Positions 13,020-24,849 of a stretch of 64,000 nt of DNA are shown piece after piece. Below the pieces are notes generated by a model. That model ran no database searches. It was given only the letters and a program-made list of their open reading frames with translations, and was not told where the DNA came from. The stretch spans positions 63,202,532 through 63,266,531 of the forward strand of contig NC_064843.1 of NCBI RefSeq assembly GCF_024166365.1, read 5' to 3'. Source of the DNA: Elephas maximus indicus (Eukaryota; Chordata; Mammalia; Proboscidea; Elephantidae). A program made the position numbers and the translations under genes. Position 1 is the stretch's first letter. Every line of letters begins with the position of its first letter.

Positions 13020-13640
13020 CCAGGGTCGCAGGAGCAAGTCGTTGTATTTGCCGAGCGGATGGTGGGGCAAGTGTGGTGGGTGTGGTGGGCAAGTGGGGCA
13101 CACAATCATCACCGCTCACTGAGTGAGGGGAGACATATGTGGCAGGTGGGTGCCTCTGCATTTGCAAGGTTGCTATTGCTCACCATTCGGGGAGAGTGGT
13201 GGCCATGCACACACATGTGCAGTTGGTTGCTGCTGCTCACCAGGTCAGGGGCATGTGGGTGGTGGGTGGGCACACATGCAGTCACCGCCACTCGCTGGTT
13301 CAGGGAGGGAGGAAATGGTGGCAGGCAGGCGTGCACATGGTCCTGCAGTCACCACTGCTTGCCAGTTTGGGGGGGCAAGCAGCAGGTGATCACACATACC
13401 GTCGCGGGTTTGCTGTTGCTTCCTGTATGGGAAAGGAGTGGGTGGCAGGTGGATGCATGTGTGATTGCATGTATGCGAGTTTGCTGTTTCAGGGAGTGGG
13501 AGTGTGGGTGGCAGGTGGACATGCATGTGGTTGTGTGGTCATTGCCACTCACTGTTTCAGGAGGGCTGGGTGGTGGGCCGTGCACACGCCATTGCACAGT
13601 CGCCACTGCTCACTGAGTTGAGGGGGTATGGGAGGCGGGC
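13020..13640 (-). repeat. Degenerate ~60-bp tandem monomers in an L1 5' UTR
   Basis: A GTGGCAGGTGG.GC(A)CATG-like phrase recurs near 13140, 13197, 13256, 13318, 13443, 13509 and 13569, spaced mostly 57-67 bp. The array is GC-rich and lies upstream of the ORF1 start (about 12690) of a minus-strand L1. L1 promoters built from tandem monomers are known in mammals such as mouse. Long ORFs here only reflect the array. Confidence 0.65.
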
Positions 13641-15609
13641 CAGTGAGTGTGCAGAAGTGTGCGTACTACTGCTTTTCAGGTGCAGGGGGAATGGTGAATG
13701 GGGTTCCATTGGGGGGACTCATATTATGGTCTCTGTGCGGGATGGTCAGGGTATGGGACTGTCTGTCACTTCTTGTCAGGAGGTGTGCTTTTTTGGCTAG
13801 CATCATGGGTGTCCAGGTACTTCCCATCTGCAGCAGCCAGCAGTTGGGACTTGCCCCTAATAAAGTGAGGGCGGGGTGGACCCAGGGTCCAGTTAGGTGG
13901 GGGATCTTCCACTGATACTCCACTGGTCCAACACCTTGTGTATGTCACCCCCCCCGGAGGTCAGGGACTGCCACTCTTGAGTATATCTGATCCTGGATCC
14001 TGGCTCCCTACTCTGTGGACAGCAGTATCCCTGGAATTCTTGCCCTCCTTTCTGAATTTTCCTTCCTTAGATTTGGATCCTGATCTGCTCAGCTTGTTTC
14101 TCTCCGGGTGTGTTTATATGGTTTCTCTGTCTCTTATGGGCATGCCGTGAAGTTGCCTTCCTGTGCTTCATATCTGGGGCTGCTACTAGCTTTGTCTCAA
14201 GATGGCCACATTGAGCCAAGACAGCTAGTAGAGGCCCTCTGCTCAGTTTCACTCCTCTTGTGCTGCATTCAGTTTTTTCTTCCAGTTAGTATTTGATTCA
14301 ATCCTTTATCCTTTTTGATGTTCAGGGTCCCAGAATCATTATCTACAACTGCTTCACTTGGTTTCTTGGGTCCTTGCTGTAGAGGGAAGTACGGTGCATC
14401 TGACTAGTTTGTCATCTTGGCTCCTCCTCTTACCCTCATTCTTTTTTTAATTGTTCTTTCGGTGAAAGTTTACAGAGCAAATTCGTTTCTCGTTAAATAG
14501 TTAATTCACAAATTGTTTTGTGACATTGGTTGCCAACCCCACAATGTGTCAACACTCTCCCCTTCTCCATCTCAGATTCCCTGTTTCCATTCATCCAGTT
14601 TTCCCGTCCCTTCCTGCCTTCTCATCTTTGCTTTTGGACTAGTGTGCCCATTAGTCTTGTATACATGATTGAACTATGAAGCACATTCCTCACGTGTATT
14701 ATCATTGCCCTATAGACCTGTCTAATCTTTGGCTGAAGGGTGAACTTCAGCAGTGACTTCAGTGCTACGTTAAAAGGGTGTCCAGGGGCCATACTCTCAG
14801 AGTTTCTCCAGTGTCTGTCAGACTGGCAAGCCTGGTCTTTTTCTTTTTTGTGAATTTGAATTTTGTTCTACATTTTTCCTCCTGCTCAATCCAGAACCCT
14901 CTCTTGTGATCCCTGCCAGAGCAGTGGGTGGTGGTAACTGGGCACCATCTAGTTGTTCTAGGCTCAGACTGGTGGAAGTTATGGTAATTGTGGTTCATTA
15001 GTCCTTTGCACTAACCTTTCCCATGTGTCTTTGATTTTCTTCATTCTCCTTTGCTGCAGCCAGGACTGGACCAGTAGATGCATCTTAGATGGCCACTTGT
15101 AGGCTTTTAGACCCCAGATGCTACTCACCACAGTCAGATGTAAAACATATTTTTATAGACTATCTTATGCCAATTGAGCTAGATGTCCCTTGAGACCATG
15201 GTCCCCAGCCTTCAGCCCAGTAGCTCGGTTCCTCAGGGTGTCTGGAAGTGTCTGTGAAGCTTCTGTGACTTGCCCTGGTCAAGTTGTGCTGACTTCCCTG
15301 ATATTGTGTACTGTCTTACCTTTATCAAAGCTACCACTTATCTACTATCTAGTTAGTGTTCTTCCCTTTCCATCTCCCCTCCCTTTTAACCATCAAAGAT
15401 TGTTTCTTTCTGTATGGTAACATTTTCATTTGTTTTTGTAAAAGTGGTCTCATACAGTATTTGTCCTTTTGTGGTTTTGTTTCTCAATTCTCTATTTCAT
15501 TTATTTCTGCTCTGATCTTTATTTTTTCTTTCTTCTGGTGGCTGTGGGCTTCTTTTGCTGTTCTCTTTCTCTTTGTTCAAGTTGTAGGGCTGTTTTAATT
15601 TTGACCCTT

Positions 15610-16460
15610 TTTTAAAAAATAATTTTTATTGTGCTTTAAGTGAAAGTTTACAAATCAAGTCAGTCTGTCACATATAAACTTATATACACCTTACTACATA
15701 CTCCCATTTACTCTCCCCCTAATGAGTCAGCCCGCTCCCTCCTTCCAGTCTCTCCTTTCGTGACTGTTTTGCCAGTTTCTAACCCTCTCTACCCTCCCAT
15801 CTCCCCTCCAGACTGGGGATGCCAACACAGTCTCAAGTGTCCACCTGATACAAGTGACACCTGATACCTGATACACTCTTCATCAGCATCTCTCTCCAAC
15901 CCATTGTCCAGTCCAGTCCATGTCTGATGAATTGTCTTCGGAAATGGTTCCTGTCCTGGGCCAACGGAAGGTTCGGGGGCCATGACTGCCGGGATTCTTC
16001 TAGTCTTCAGTTAGACGATTAAGTCTGGTCTTTTTATGAGAATTTGGGGTCTGCATCCCACTGTTCTGCTCCCTCAGGGGTTCTCTGTTGTGCTCCCTGT
16101 CAGGGCAGTCATTGTTTGTGGCTGGACACCATCTAGTTCTTCTGGTCTCAGGATGATGTAAGTCTCTAGTTCATGTGGCCCTTTCTGTCTCTTGGGCTCA
16201 TAGTTATCGTGTGACCTTGGTGTTCTTCATTCTCCTTTGATCCAGGTGGGTTGAGACCGATTGATGCATCTTAGATGGCCGCTTGTTAGCATTAAGACCC
16301 CAGATGCCACACTTCAAAGTGGGATGCAGAATGTTTTCTTAATAGAATTTATTTTGCCAATTGACTTAGAAGTCCCCTTAAGCCATAGTCCCCAAACCCC
16401 TGCCCTTGCTCCGCTGACCTTCAAAGCATTCAGTTTATCCCAGAAACTTCTTTGGTTTTG
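15610..16460 (-). mobile_element. 5'-truncated L1 (3' UTR only) inserted in an older L1
   Basis: The sequence TTATTGTGCTTTAAGTGAAAG onward is the same 3' UTR as the L1 at 61156. It is flanked by TTGACCCTT (15601-15609) and TTGACGCTT (16461-16469), a target-site duplication with one mismatch. The host L1 reads through the junction. Confidence 0.85.
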
Positions 16461-16980
16461 TTGACGCTTCTTTTTTGATGTGTGTGCTTACTGGTATAAA
16501 TTGACCTCTGAGCACTGCCTTTGCTATGTCCCAAAGGTTTTGGCATGATGAGTTTTCATTTTCATTTGATTCTAGGAATTTTTTTATTCCATCTTTGATT
16601 TCTTCTATTATCCAGTGGTTTTTAAGCAAGGTGTTATTTGGTTTCCGTCTATTTGGTTTTTTTTCCTTGCTCCTCCTGATATTAATTTCTACTTTTATGG
16701 CATTGTGATCAGAGAAGATGTTTTGTATTATCTCAATGTTTTGGATTTTGTTGAGGGTTGCTTTGCGGCCTAAGATATGGTCTATTCTGGAGAATGTTCC
16801 ATGTGTGTTGGAAAAGAATGTATACTTTGCTGCTGTTGGGTGGAATATTCTATATATGTCTGTGAGGTCCAAGATGGTTGATCGTGGCATTTAGATTTTC
16901 TGTATCTTTGCCGAGTTTCTTTTTGGATGTTCTGTCCTTTATTGAGAATGGTGTTTTGAAGTCTCCTACTATTATTGTGG

Positions 16981-17129
16981 TGGTGCAGTGGTTAAGAGCT
17001 CAGGCTGCTAACCAGAAGGTCAGCAGTTCAAACCCATCAGACACTCCTTGGAAACCCTATGGGGCAGTTCTGTTCTGTCCTATAGGGTCACTATGAGCTG
17101 GAATCAACTTGACAGCAATGGGGATTTTT
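16981..17129 (+). mobile_element. AfroSINE with 13-bp target-site duplication
   Basis: It is bounded by ACTATTATTGTGG at 16968-16980 and 17130-17142. The 5' head is slightly truncated; the tail (CACTATGAGCTGGAATCAAC) is mutated. It is inserted in L1 ORF2. Confidence 0.92.
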
Positions 17130-17812
17130 ACTATTATTGTGGAACTGTCAGTTTCTCTTTTCAGTGCTGTTAGAACTTGTTTTATGTATTTTGGAACCCT
17201 ACCGTTGGGTGCATAGATGTTTATTATGGTTATGTCATCATGGTGGATTTTCCCTTTAATCATTATATAATGTCCTTCCTTTTCTTTTATGGTGGATTTT
17301 GCCTTAAAGTTTATTTTATCTGAGATTAGTATCGCCCCTTCTGCTCTTTTTTGGTTGCTGTTTGCTTGATAAATTTTTTTCCATACATTGATTTTTAACA
17401 TATTTATGTCTTTGTGTCTAAGGTGTGTCTCTTTTTAGTGATTTTGAACATATTTACGTTTTTGTGTCTAAGATGTGTCTCTTGTAGACAGCATATTGAT
17501 GGATCATATTTTTTAATCCATTCTGTCACTTTCCGTCTCTTTAAGGTGCACTTAAGCTGTTTACATTCAGTGATTATTGATAGGTGTGAGTTTATTGCTG
17601 TCATTTTTTAGTGCTTTTTTTCATGTGTGTGGTGCTGATGTTTTCTTTGTTCCTCTTACTCTTGAGTGCTGAGTTCCTTTTGTTTGTGAAATTTAATTTA
17701 TTTTGTTAATGTAGATTTTGTGTTTACTGAGACTCTGTGTTTTTCTTCTTTATTTTGATGAGCAGGTTTGTTAACTTTCTTTGTGGTTACCTTGAAATTT
17801 ACCCTTATCTTC

Positions 17813-18282
17813 TGTCTTAGTCATCTAGTGCTGCTGTAACAGAAATACCACAAATGGGTGGCTTTAACAAACAGAAGTTTATTTTCTCACAGTAAAGTAG
17901 GCTAAAAGTCCAAATTCAGGGTATCAGCTCCAGGTGAAGGCTTTCTCTGTCAGCCTTCTCATCAGTCTTCCCCCGGACTAGGTGCTTCTCCACGCAGGGA
18001 CCCTGGGTCCAAAGGACGCGCAGTGCTCTCGGCACTGCTTTCTTGGTGGAATGAGTTCCCTACAATCTGCTTGCTTCCCTTTGTGGTGCAGACCACACCC
18101 CAGGGAAACTCCCTTTACATTGGATCAGGGATGTGACCTTAGTAAGGGTGTTAAAATACCACCCTAATCCTCTTTAACATAAAATTACAATCACAAAATG
18201 AAGGACAACCACACAATACCGGGAATCATGGCCCAGCCAAACTGACACACACACATTTCGGAGGACATAATTCAATCTTTGA
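17813..18282 (-). mobile_element. MaLR-type LTR, minus strand
   Basis: It is flanked by TATCTTC at 17806-17812 and 18283-18289. It starts TGTCTTAGTCATCTAGTGC and ends ACATAATTCAATC on the plus strand. It matches the 1006 and 18483 copies and is nested in L1. Confidence 0.8.
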
Positions 18283-18482
18283 TATCTTCCTAGATTTGAA
18301 CCAGTCTTTTATTACTTGATATTGACTTGACTTACTCTCCATTTCAAAGTTCTGTAACCTACATCGTGTATTCCCCTTTTTATTGTTCTTACGTTTTCAT
18401 CATTTACAGATTGACGTCTCTAGTTCCCTGTTTTGAATCTTTTAGTTTTGTTTTATCCATGAAAGTTCATTGCATGGGTTGG

Positions 18483-18740
18483 TGTCTTAGTCATCAAGTG
18501 CTGCTATAATAGAAACACTACAAGTGGATGGCTTTAACAAAGAGAAATTTATTTCTTCACAGTAAAGTAGACTAAAAGTCCAAATTCAAGGTGTCAGCTC
18601 CAGGGGAAGGCTTTCTCTCTTTGTTGGCCTTCTCACCAATCTTTCCCTGGGCTAGGAGCTTCTCCATGCAGGGACCCCAGGCCCAAAGGAGGTGCTGTGC
18701 TCCTGGCACTGCTTTCTTGGTGGTCTGAAGTCCCCAACTC
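18483..18740 (-). mobile_element. Partial MaLR-type LTR, minus strand
   Basis: It starts GTGTCTTAGTCATCAAGTGC and matches 17813-18060 closely (same TAAAAGTCCAAATTC block). It ends near 18740, where L1 sequence resumes. Confidence 0.75.
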
Positions 18741-19335
18741 TGTTTATTTAGAAATATCCTAATTTCTCCATTATGTTTGATCAAGAGTTTTGCAGGCTAT
18801 ATTATTCTTGGTTGGCAGTTTTTTTTCTTTCAAGGTTTTATATATATCCCACTGCCTTCTTGCCTGCATAGTTTCTGTCAAGTAACCAGAGTTTAGTCTT
18901 GTTTTTTCCCGTTTTTCATGTGACTTCATTTTTCTCCAGCAGCTGTCAGGATTCTTTCTTTGTCTTTGGTTTTGGCGAGAGTGATTATATGTCTTTGTGA
19001 CTTTTTTTTGGAGTCTATGCTATATGGAGTTTGTTGAGCTTTTTGGATGGTTAGCTTTTCATCTTCCATGATATTAGGAAAGTTTTCTGTCAGCAAATCT
19101 TCAATGATCCTGTGTTTTCCATTTCTGCCCCTGTTCTGGAACTGCAATGAAACACAAAATTTTTGCTCTTGATTGCATCCCACATAGTTCTTAGGTTTTC
19201 TTCATTGTTTTCTCTGATTTTTCCTCAAAGTGGCATCCACAGATTTGTCTTCAGTTTCACTGATTCTGTCTTCCATTGTTTCAGATTTGCTCCTAAAATC
19301 TTCCAATGTGTTGTCTATTTCTGAAATTTTGTTGT

Positions 19336-19629
19336 TCATCTTTTTGTTTTTGTATGATCTAATTGTTCATTTATTTTGACATTTTGTTCTTGCATTATTT
19401 TCCTGAATTCTTCCATTGCTTTGTCTGTGTTTTGCTTGATTTTGGCTATGCTTTGGTTGGTTTTGTCTGTGTTTTCCATGATTTTGTCTGTGTTTTCCTT
19501 GATCTCTTTCCTAATCTCTTGGAGAGACTTGAATATTTGACTTTTGAATCCCCTATCAGGTAGGTCCAGTGCCTTTTTTTCTGCTGGAAGGTCAACTGGT
19601 GCTTTATTTTGGTTGCTTACTGGAGCCAT
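19336..19629 (-). pseudogene. L1 ORF1 N-terminal coiled-coil fragment
   Basis: The 97-aa frame starts MAPVSNQNK and continues into heptad-like repeats rich in Lys, Glu, Asn and Ile (NTDKIMENTDKTNQSIAKIK). That matches the coiled-coil region that trimerises L1 ORF1 RNA-binding protein. The frame stops well short of the RNA-binding domain, so it is a remnant. It belongs to the 14443-20692 L1. Confidence 0.65.
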
Positions 19630-19999
19630 CTCATCCTGTTTTTTATACGTTTTGATATTGTCCGCTGCCTTCGATACATTCAGGTATTATTTTCTTTATT
19701 TACTGTAGGTTTGTTTGTTTCGCCCTGCTCTTTTGTTTTGTTTGGTTATGTCTGGGCCTGTGGGCCAAACGTGCTTTGTTGCTTGCTTGTCTGTGTACAT
19801 AATAGTTCTCGTCACTTTGTCTGGGTGTGCAGGGCCAGTTCCTCAGCTATGGTGCAGCAGGGCAGGTCCAGCAGTGGGGGAAAGGGTGGAGATGGGTTCT
19901 TTTCTGCAGCTTGGTCTGGCCAGGGGGCTGGAGTGGAGCTGTGACAGTCAGTGGGGGCATGGTAACAAGCCAGCGGAGATGGGCTTGGGTTCTAAGCCA

Positions 20000-20175
20000 G
20001 GTCCCCTCAGGGCTGCATTGGTTGGTGGGGGGTCCAGAGCTGGCAGGGAGGGACCTGGGGTCTAGGCCAGATCCCACGGGGCCATGGTGGCAAGCAGGAG
20101 GGGTCCAGAGCGGGCAGGGAGGGGCCTGGGATCTGGGCCAGGGCTGCAGCTGGCAGGGTGAAGGAGGTAGGAGGG
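20000..20175 (-). repeat. ~71-bp tandem units in an L1 5' UTR
   Basis: GGGGTCCAGAGCTGGCAGGG (20028) and GGGGTCCAGAGCGGGCAGGG (20100) lie 71-72 bp apart, with further degenerate copies either side. They sit in the GC-rich 5' UTR of the minus-strand L1 that ends near 20692. Confidence 0.55.
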
Positions 20176-20692
20176 GGGCGAAGGCAGGGACAGAGGGGGC
20201 TAGATGAAAGAGGGCAATAGGATACATTGGTACTGTGGTTCCCAGCAGTCAGGGTTGCTGGGATGGGGCAGTTAGTGCCACTGTTCACCAGAGGGGTGGG
20301 GGTTGTAGGAGCATGCTCCCATGGTTACCAGGTGAAAGAGTGTGGGCTCCTCCTTGAGTTGCAGTCAGAAAACATGGTCTTACTTAGCCCTGGGTATATC
20401 TGCCCTATACTTCTATGTCCCATTGGGAATTTTGTGGAGGAGAATTCTGTGTGCAGGGTTGTTGGTTTTATTCCAAGATGGCCACGCTGAATGATGCTGC
20501 TTGGCCAAAAACCTCCACTCCATAATCTTTATTCCTTCCCTGTTTTCTGTCAGTTTCTTCTTCTCCTTGGTGACTTTCGATCTAATATGGTGCATGGTTC
20601 CAGGATTGAGTCTGTATCTACTTTACTTGGTTTCTCGGGTCTTTGTTGCAGCGGGATGACTTAGTGCATCTGACTAGTCCACGATCTTGGCT

Positions 20693-23640
20693 CCTCTCAC
20701 CCTCACTCTTAAAGGACAGTTTCACCGGGTAGTATTCTTGGTTTACAGTTTTTTTTTTTTTTCTTTCAGCACATTACATATATTATTCCATTGCCTTCTG
20801 GCCTCCAGTGTTTCTGAGGAGAAATTGGCACTGAATCATATTAGCGATCCTTTGAGACTATTTGCTTCTCTTTCACTGCTTTCAAGATTCTCTCTTTATT
20901 GTTACTCTTTGAGAGCCTAACTATAATGTGTCTTGGTATAGATCTCTTTGGATTTATCCTACTTGGGGTTCCTTGAGCTTCTTGGATGTGTAAATTCATG
21001 TCCCTCAACAGATTGGAGAAATTTTCTATCATCGTTTCTTGAATATTCTTTCTAACCCTTTGTCTCTTCATCTCCTCCTGGAACTCCCATGATGTGTATA
21101 TTAGGTATCTTGTTGTTTTCTCATAGTTCCATTAAACTGTGCCTAATCTCCATGAGCCTCCATTCTTGTGGCTCTTCAGCCCCTGTAATTTTAACTCATC
21201 ATTTAATTTGCTGATTCTTTCATCTTCCTGATTAAATCTGTTGGTAAGTCCTTTTATTGTGTTTTCCCTTTCAGTTATTGTCCCTTTCAGTTGCAGCATC
21301 TCTTTTTTTAGGTCATTTTGTTCTTGCATTCTTTTTTTTTTCTTTAGGTCTTTGTCTGTATTTTCCCTTAGGTCTTTAAATATGTTTAACATTATTTTCG
21401 TCCATTATTTGGTTGTTCCTAGATGCACTTTCGCTCCTTCATCTTGTTCATTTAGATGGGCCATTGTTTCTCTGTTATTTGTGTGTCCTGTGTTTTTTTG
21501 TTGGAGCACTGGAATTTTTGAAGGTGTTAACTTTCTCATTTCTCCCTAGTATTTGGTGTTTTTGCCTGCAATACTGTCTGTAAAAAAAAAAAACCTAGGC
21601 AGGCAGAGCCTTTTGCCTTTGCTTACCATTTCCACTCCTTCTCTGCGATAACTCCTTCTAATTTCCTGGTTTAATTAGTATTCAAAAGTTTCAGATCTCA
21701 GTTTTCAACTTTCAGCGTCTCCCCCAAACACAGAGAACACATTGGTTAATCTGTCCGCCATGAGGCACCAGGGGACAGACTGCACAGTCCTTTCTTTCTC
21801 TCTCTATCTCTCTAGTTATTACTGCCTTCCCTACTGTTTCTCTAACCACATTTTCAGTTGGAAAACTCACTCCCAGTGAGGACCCTTCAGGGCTGGGTGT
21901 TGCCCTCTAGTTTTTTCCAAGGCTTTCTTCCTTGTTCTTTCAGGGCTGCTTATTTGTTTATACCTGAGCAGGCATTCAGGTAGACTTCCCTCCATTCCAA
22001 GAGAAGGAAGGGCTGGCATTCCCCAGAAGGACCACTGAAAGATCTGTCTTGTTGGTTTCAGAGCCCCAGTGGCCCTGTGGTGGTGGAGGGAGCAGTCTCC
22101 ACTTAGGTGACCCTTCTGGCTCCACCGTAGGGAACTTTCTGTAGGAGTTTGTATCAGTTCAGCATCTGACAGTTAATGGGTGGGGAAGATGTTGTCATGC
22201 TCCGAATGAACACCCAGGGAAGTCTGCCTTGTTGCTGTCAGAGCCCACCCCATAGTATGTTGGCTGTGGGTATAGCTTTCACTCAAGATGCCTGCTTCCC
22301 AGTACACAGCAGCGTTAGTTAGCAGTCCTCGGTGCTGACCAGAAGGGGGAGCAGACAGACCTAAATTGATCCCCAAGGAGGTATGTCCTGTTGGTTTCAG
22401 AGGCCTGAGTTGTGGGGTGAACAAGGAGGCAGGTAGAGTGCTGACTATGGGAGCAGACTCTACTGCAGGAGCCTTCTATAACAATTTTCAGCATCCTGGC
22501 AACCAACTGTTACCAGGTGGGAGAGGGTGTGTCACACTCCAGTCAGATCCTCACGGAGGTCTGCCTTGTTGCTATCAGAGCCCCTTCCCCTGCCCCCGTA
22601 GATTGCTGGCTGTGAGTGTAACCTCCACTAAAGATGTCTGTTTCCTAGCACATAGATGCCTCAGTCAGCAATCCTCAGCACCAAGTGGAAACGGGGGTAA
22701 CCTAACTCAAGTTGACCCCCAATAGATTTGTCCTGTTGGTTTCAGAGGCCTGAGCTATGGGGTGCACTGGAGGCAGGAAGAGTGCTGGCTATGGGAGCAG
22801 AGTACACTGCAGTGGCCTTCTACAGCAATTCACACAACTGGCTTCGAGGTAACAGTGTCCAGGTGGGGAGGGGTTGTTATGCCCTGAATGGACCCCAGGG
22901 ATGTTTGCCTTGCTGTTGGAGCCTACCCTGTATTATGTTCGCTGTGGGTGTAATCTCCACTCAAGATGCCTGCTTCATAACACATAGCAGCCTTAGTCAG
23001 CAGTCCTCAATGCCGACCAGAAGGGACAGACCAGACCTGACTCCCCAGGAAGTTTTTCCTGTTGGTTTCAGAGGCCTGATCTATGGGGTGTGCAGGGAAG
23101 CAGGTAGTGTGTTGAATATGATAGCAGACTCTACTGCAAGGGCCTTCTGTAGCAATTCACAGTCAGCTTGCAGCCAACAGTGTCCATGTGGGGGAGGTGC
23201 TAGCACACTCCAAATGGACCCCCAGGGAAGTCCGCCTTTTTGATTTTAGAGCAGAAGCTTGGAATCCTGTCTTTTTGTACAGCCAGGGGATTTGGTGATT
23301 AGGGAAGCAGGCTTTTTTGCTAGAGCCACTTCCCCATGTGTCTGGGGTAAGGGCAGAGATGGTGGGAGAAGCTATTTTCCTACAGTATGCAAATCACTGT
23401 TGACTCATTGATTTTTGCCTATCTGTAGTTTCCTGCTGCTTTTCTCTGCTCCCCAGTTTAGAGTCCTTCAAGGCCAAGCACTGTTTCCTTGTTGTAGTTC
23501 TTGTTGTATTTGGGGGGGAAGATAGAAATGATGGTCCTTTTACACTGCTGTCTTCCCAGAGTCCCCAGTTGGTCTTCTTGTCTTCAGCTTTTCCAGCAGT
23601 CCATACTCGCTCTATATATTGCATCTACTAAATATTCCTA
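20693..23640 (-). mobile_element. L1 5' portion (ORF1 and 5' UTR), minus strand
   Basis: The sequence resembles 11900-12700 and 18760-19630 (inter-ORF and ORF1 N terminus), including an ORF1 coiled-coil fragment at 21132-21392 minus. A long 5' UTR with tandem ~340-bp monomers follows. ORF2 is absent, so this copy was cut at its 3' side or covered by the neighbouring L1. Confidence 0.7.
21990..23245 (-). repeat. ~340-bp tandem repeat, about 3.5 copies (L1 5' UTR monomers)
   Basis: The phrase TGTTGGTTTCAGAGGCCTGA (or close) recurs at about 22050, 22390, 22735 and 23061, spacing 340, 345 and 326 bp. Other phrases repeat in step (GGCAGGTAGAGTGCTG; TGCTTCATAACACATAGCAG-like). Divergence between units is moderate. 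Its position upstream of an ORF1 remnant suggests L1 promoter monomers. Confidence 0.75.
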
Positions 23641-24849
23641 AATACAATTCTATACATCTTTTACTTTAAAAAGTTGAATGGCTCCTCACTATCTACAAAA
23701 ATATATCAAGTTTTTTGGCATGGCCTAGGAGGCCTTCCCCAGTTGGATGCCCACCCACTCTCCATCCATTCTTCTCACTACTTGCCTCTGGCAGCATTCT
23801 GCCTTAGCCAAAAAAAAAAAAAAATTTTTTTTTCATCTGTCCTAAATTTGGCACTTCTTTCCTGCCCTAGTGCCCATACCTCTAGGTTCCTTTTGGTTGC
23901 TAGCACTCATCTGCTCCTCAGCTAAGCTGGCAATCACTTAAGGTAGGATCTCAGAGTCTCCTTTGAGGTAAGCACTCTATCAGTGTTTGCTGTTGCTGCT
24001 GAAATAAAATGGGGAAATTCTGTAAAACCCACCGGCATGGCAGAAATTGAAGGTACCATTTGAAATGTTACTTTTACATATATTATTAATCACCACATGA
24101 TTAAAGAACTCTGAAGTGCCTCAGCAATGAGTTCAGGATTCTACTAGATTTTCCATCTTTTTTTCCTGGCATTTGTCACCTAGTAAACCTTAAATGTTTA
24201 GCCTGTGATAGTCCTAGTTTAACATGAGTCCAAGCAGTACACCATGCTCAGCTGGCCCAGAGAAACCAGTAGGAAAACAAAATACACTCTTTAAAACATG
24301 TTGGACCAACTTTGTGAAAAGAGAGGAGTTTCTCAAGCAATGAAATGCACACTTTTTCCAGTCTCCCCAGGTGTGAGTCACCTGAGTAAATCTTAAAACC
24401 TCTCCACCAAGTTGTATGAGCCTTCATTTATTTTGCTTTCTGGGTTTAAGACAGTTTTAATCAAAGAAAATATCATTAGGTTTCCTATGATGCTTCCAAA
24501 AATCCAGACTTGGGATATTCTATGACAAGTTGTCAGCTGGACAAACATAATGCACTTCCCACACAGCTAATAATTATTTTTTGGAATACACTAGTGTATG
24601 TTTACTTTCACTGAATTAAACAATGATACATTTCATCACTGGGGCAAGCTTTACTTTTTTTGGTGTTTCAATTGGTTCCTTCAGGTTGGAAGAATCTGTT
24701 TTAAATAGTTCCATATTACAATTCTTTTTTTTTTTTTTTGAAGCACAACACTAAAGAAGATCCTTCCAATACTGCAATTTTATGGCTTCACATCTGCCAG
24801 TCCAAAGAAACCTACCAAAACAACTATTATATTTGGAGGCTTTTTGTTG
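23641..24849. other. Intergenic, no gene recognised
   Basis: This is mostly unique AT-rich sequence. It contains homopolymer runs (A at about 23811-23823, T at 24726-24740) that may mark the ends of old retroposons I cannot name. No ORF matches a known family. Confidence 0.5.

Larger units (their letters stand above)
957..14435 (-). mobile_element. L1 LINE, near full length, minus strand, broken by nested insertions
   Basis: The 3' end begins near 957 with the reverse complement of the L1 tail (TGCTTTAGGTGAA). Collinear L1 sequence continues through the 3' UTR (1389-2350), ORF2 C-terminal and reverse-transcriptase parts (5579-9605), the ORF2 endonuclease and inter-ORF region (10965-11900), ORF1 and a GC-rich 5' UTR (to about 14435). 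Inserted into it are an LTR (1006-1388), RTE (2352-5578), AfroSINE (6152-6262), LTR (7249-7799), AfroSINE (8370-8536), RTE fragment (9612-10740) and LTR piece (10747-10965). ORFs are broken throughout, so it is inactive. Confidence 0.85.
14443..20692 (-). mobile_element. Second L1 LINE, minus strand, internally deleted and hosting nested insertions
   Basis: The 3' end starts near 14443 (GGTGAAAGTTTACAGAGC). The 3' UTR runs to about 15475, then jumps to mid-ORF2 sequence (15482-15609), so the C-terminal part of ORF2 is deleted. After an inserted L1 piece (15610-16460) ORF2 continues from 16461. The endonuclease N terminus (ICCLQETHL, 17404-17604 minus), the ORF1 N terminus (19336-19629 minus) and a GC-rich 5' UTR follow, to about 20692. 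An AfroSINE and two LTRs are also nested. Confidence 0.8.

Noticed and set aside
12942..13616. 224-codon plus-strand frame rich in Trp, Gly, Val and His
   Set aside because: It is the wrong-strand reading of the ~60-bp tandem monomers of an L1 5' UTR.
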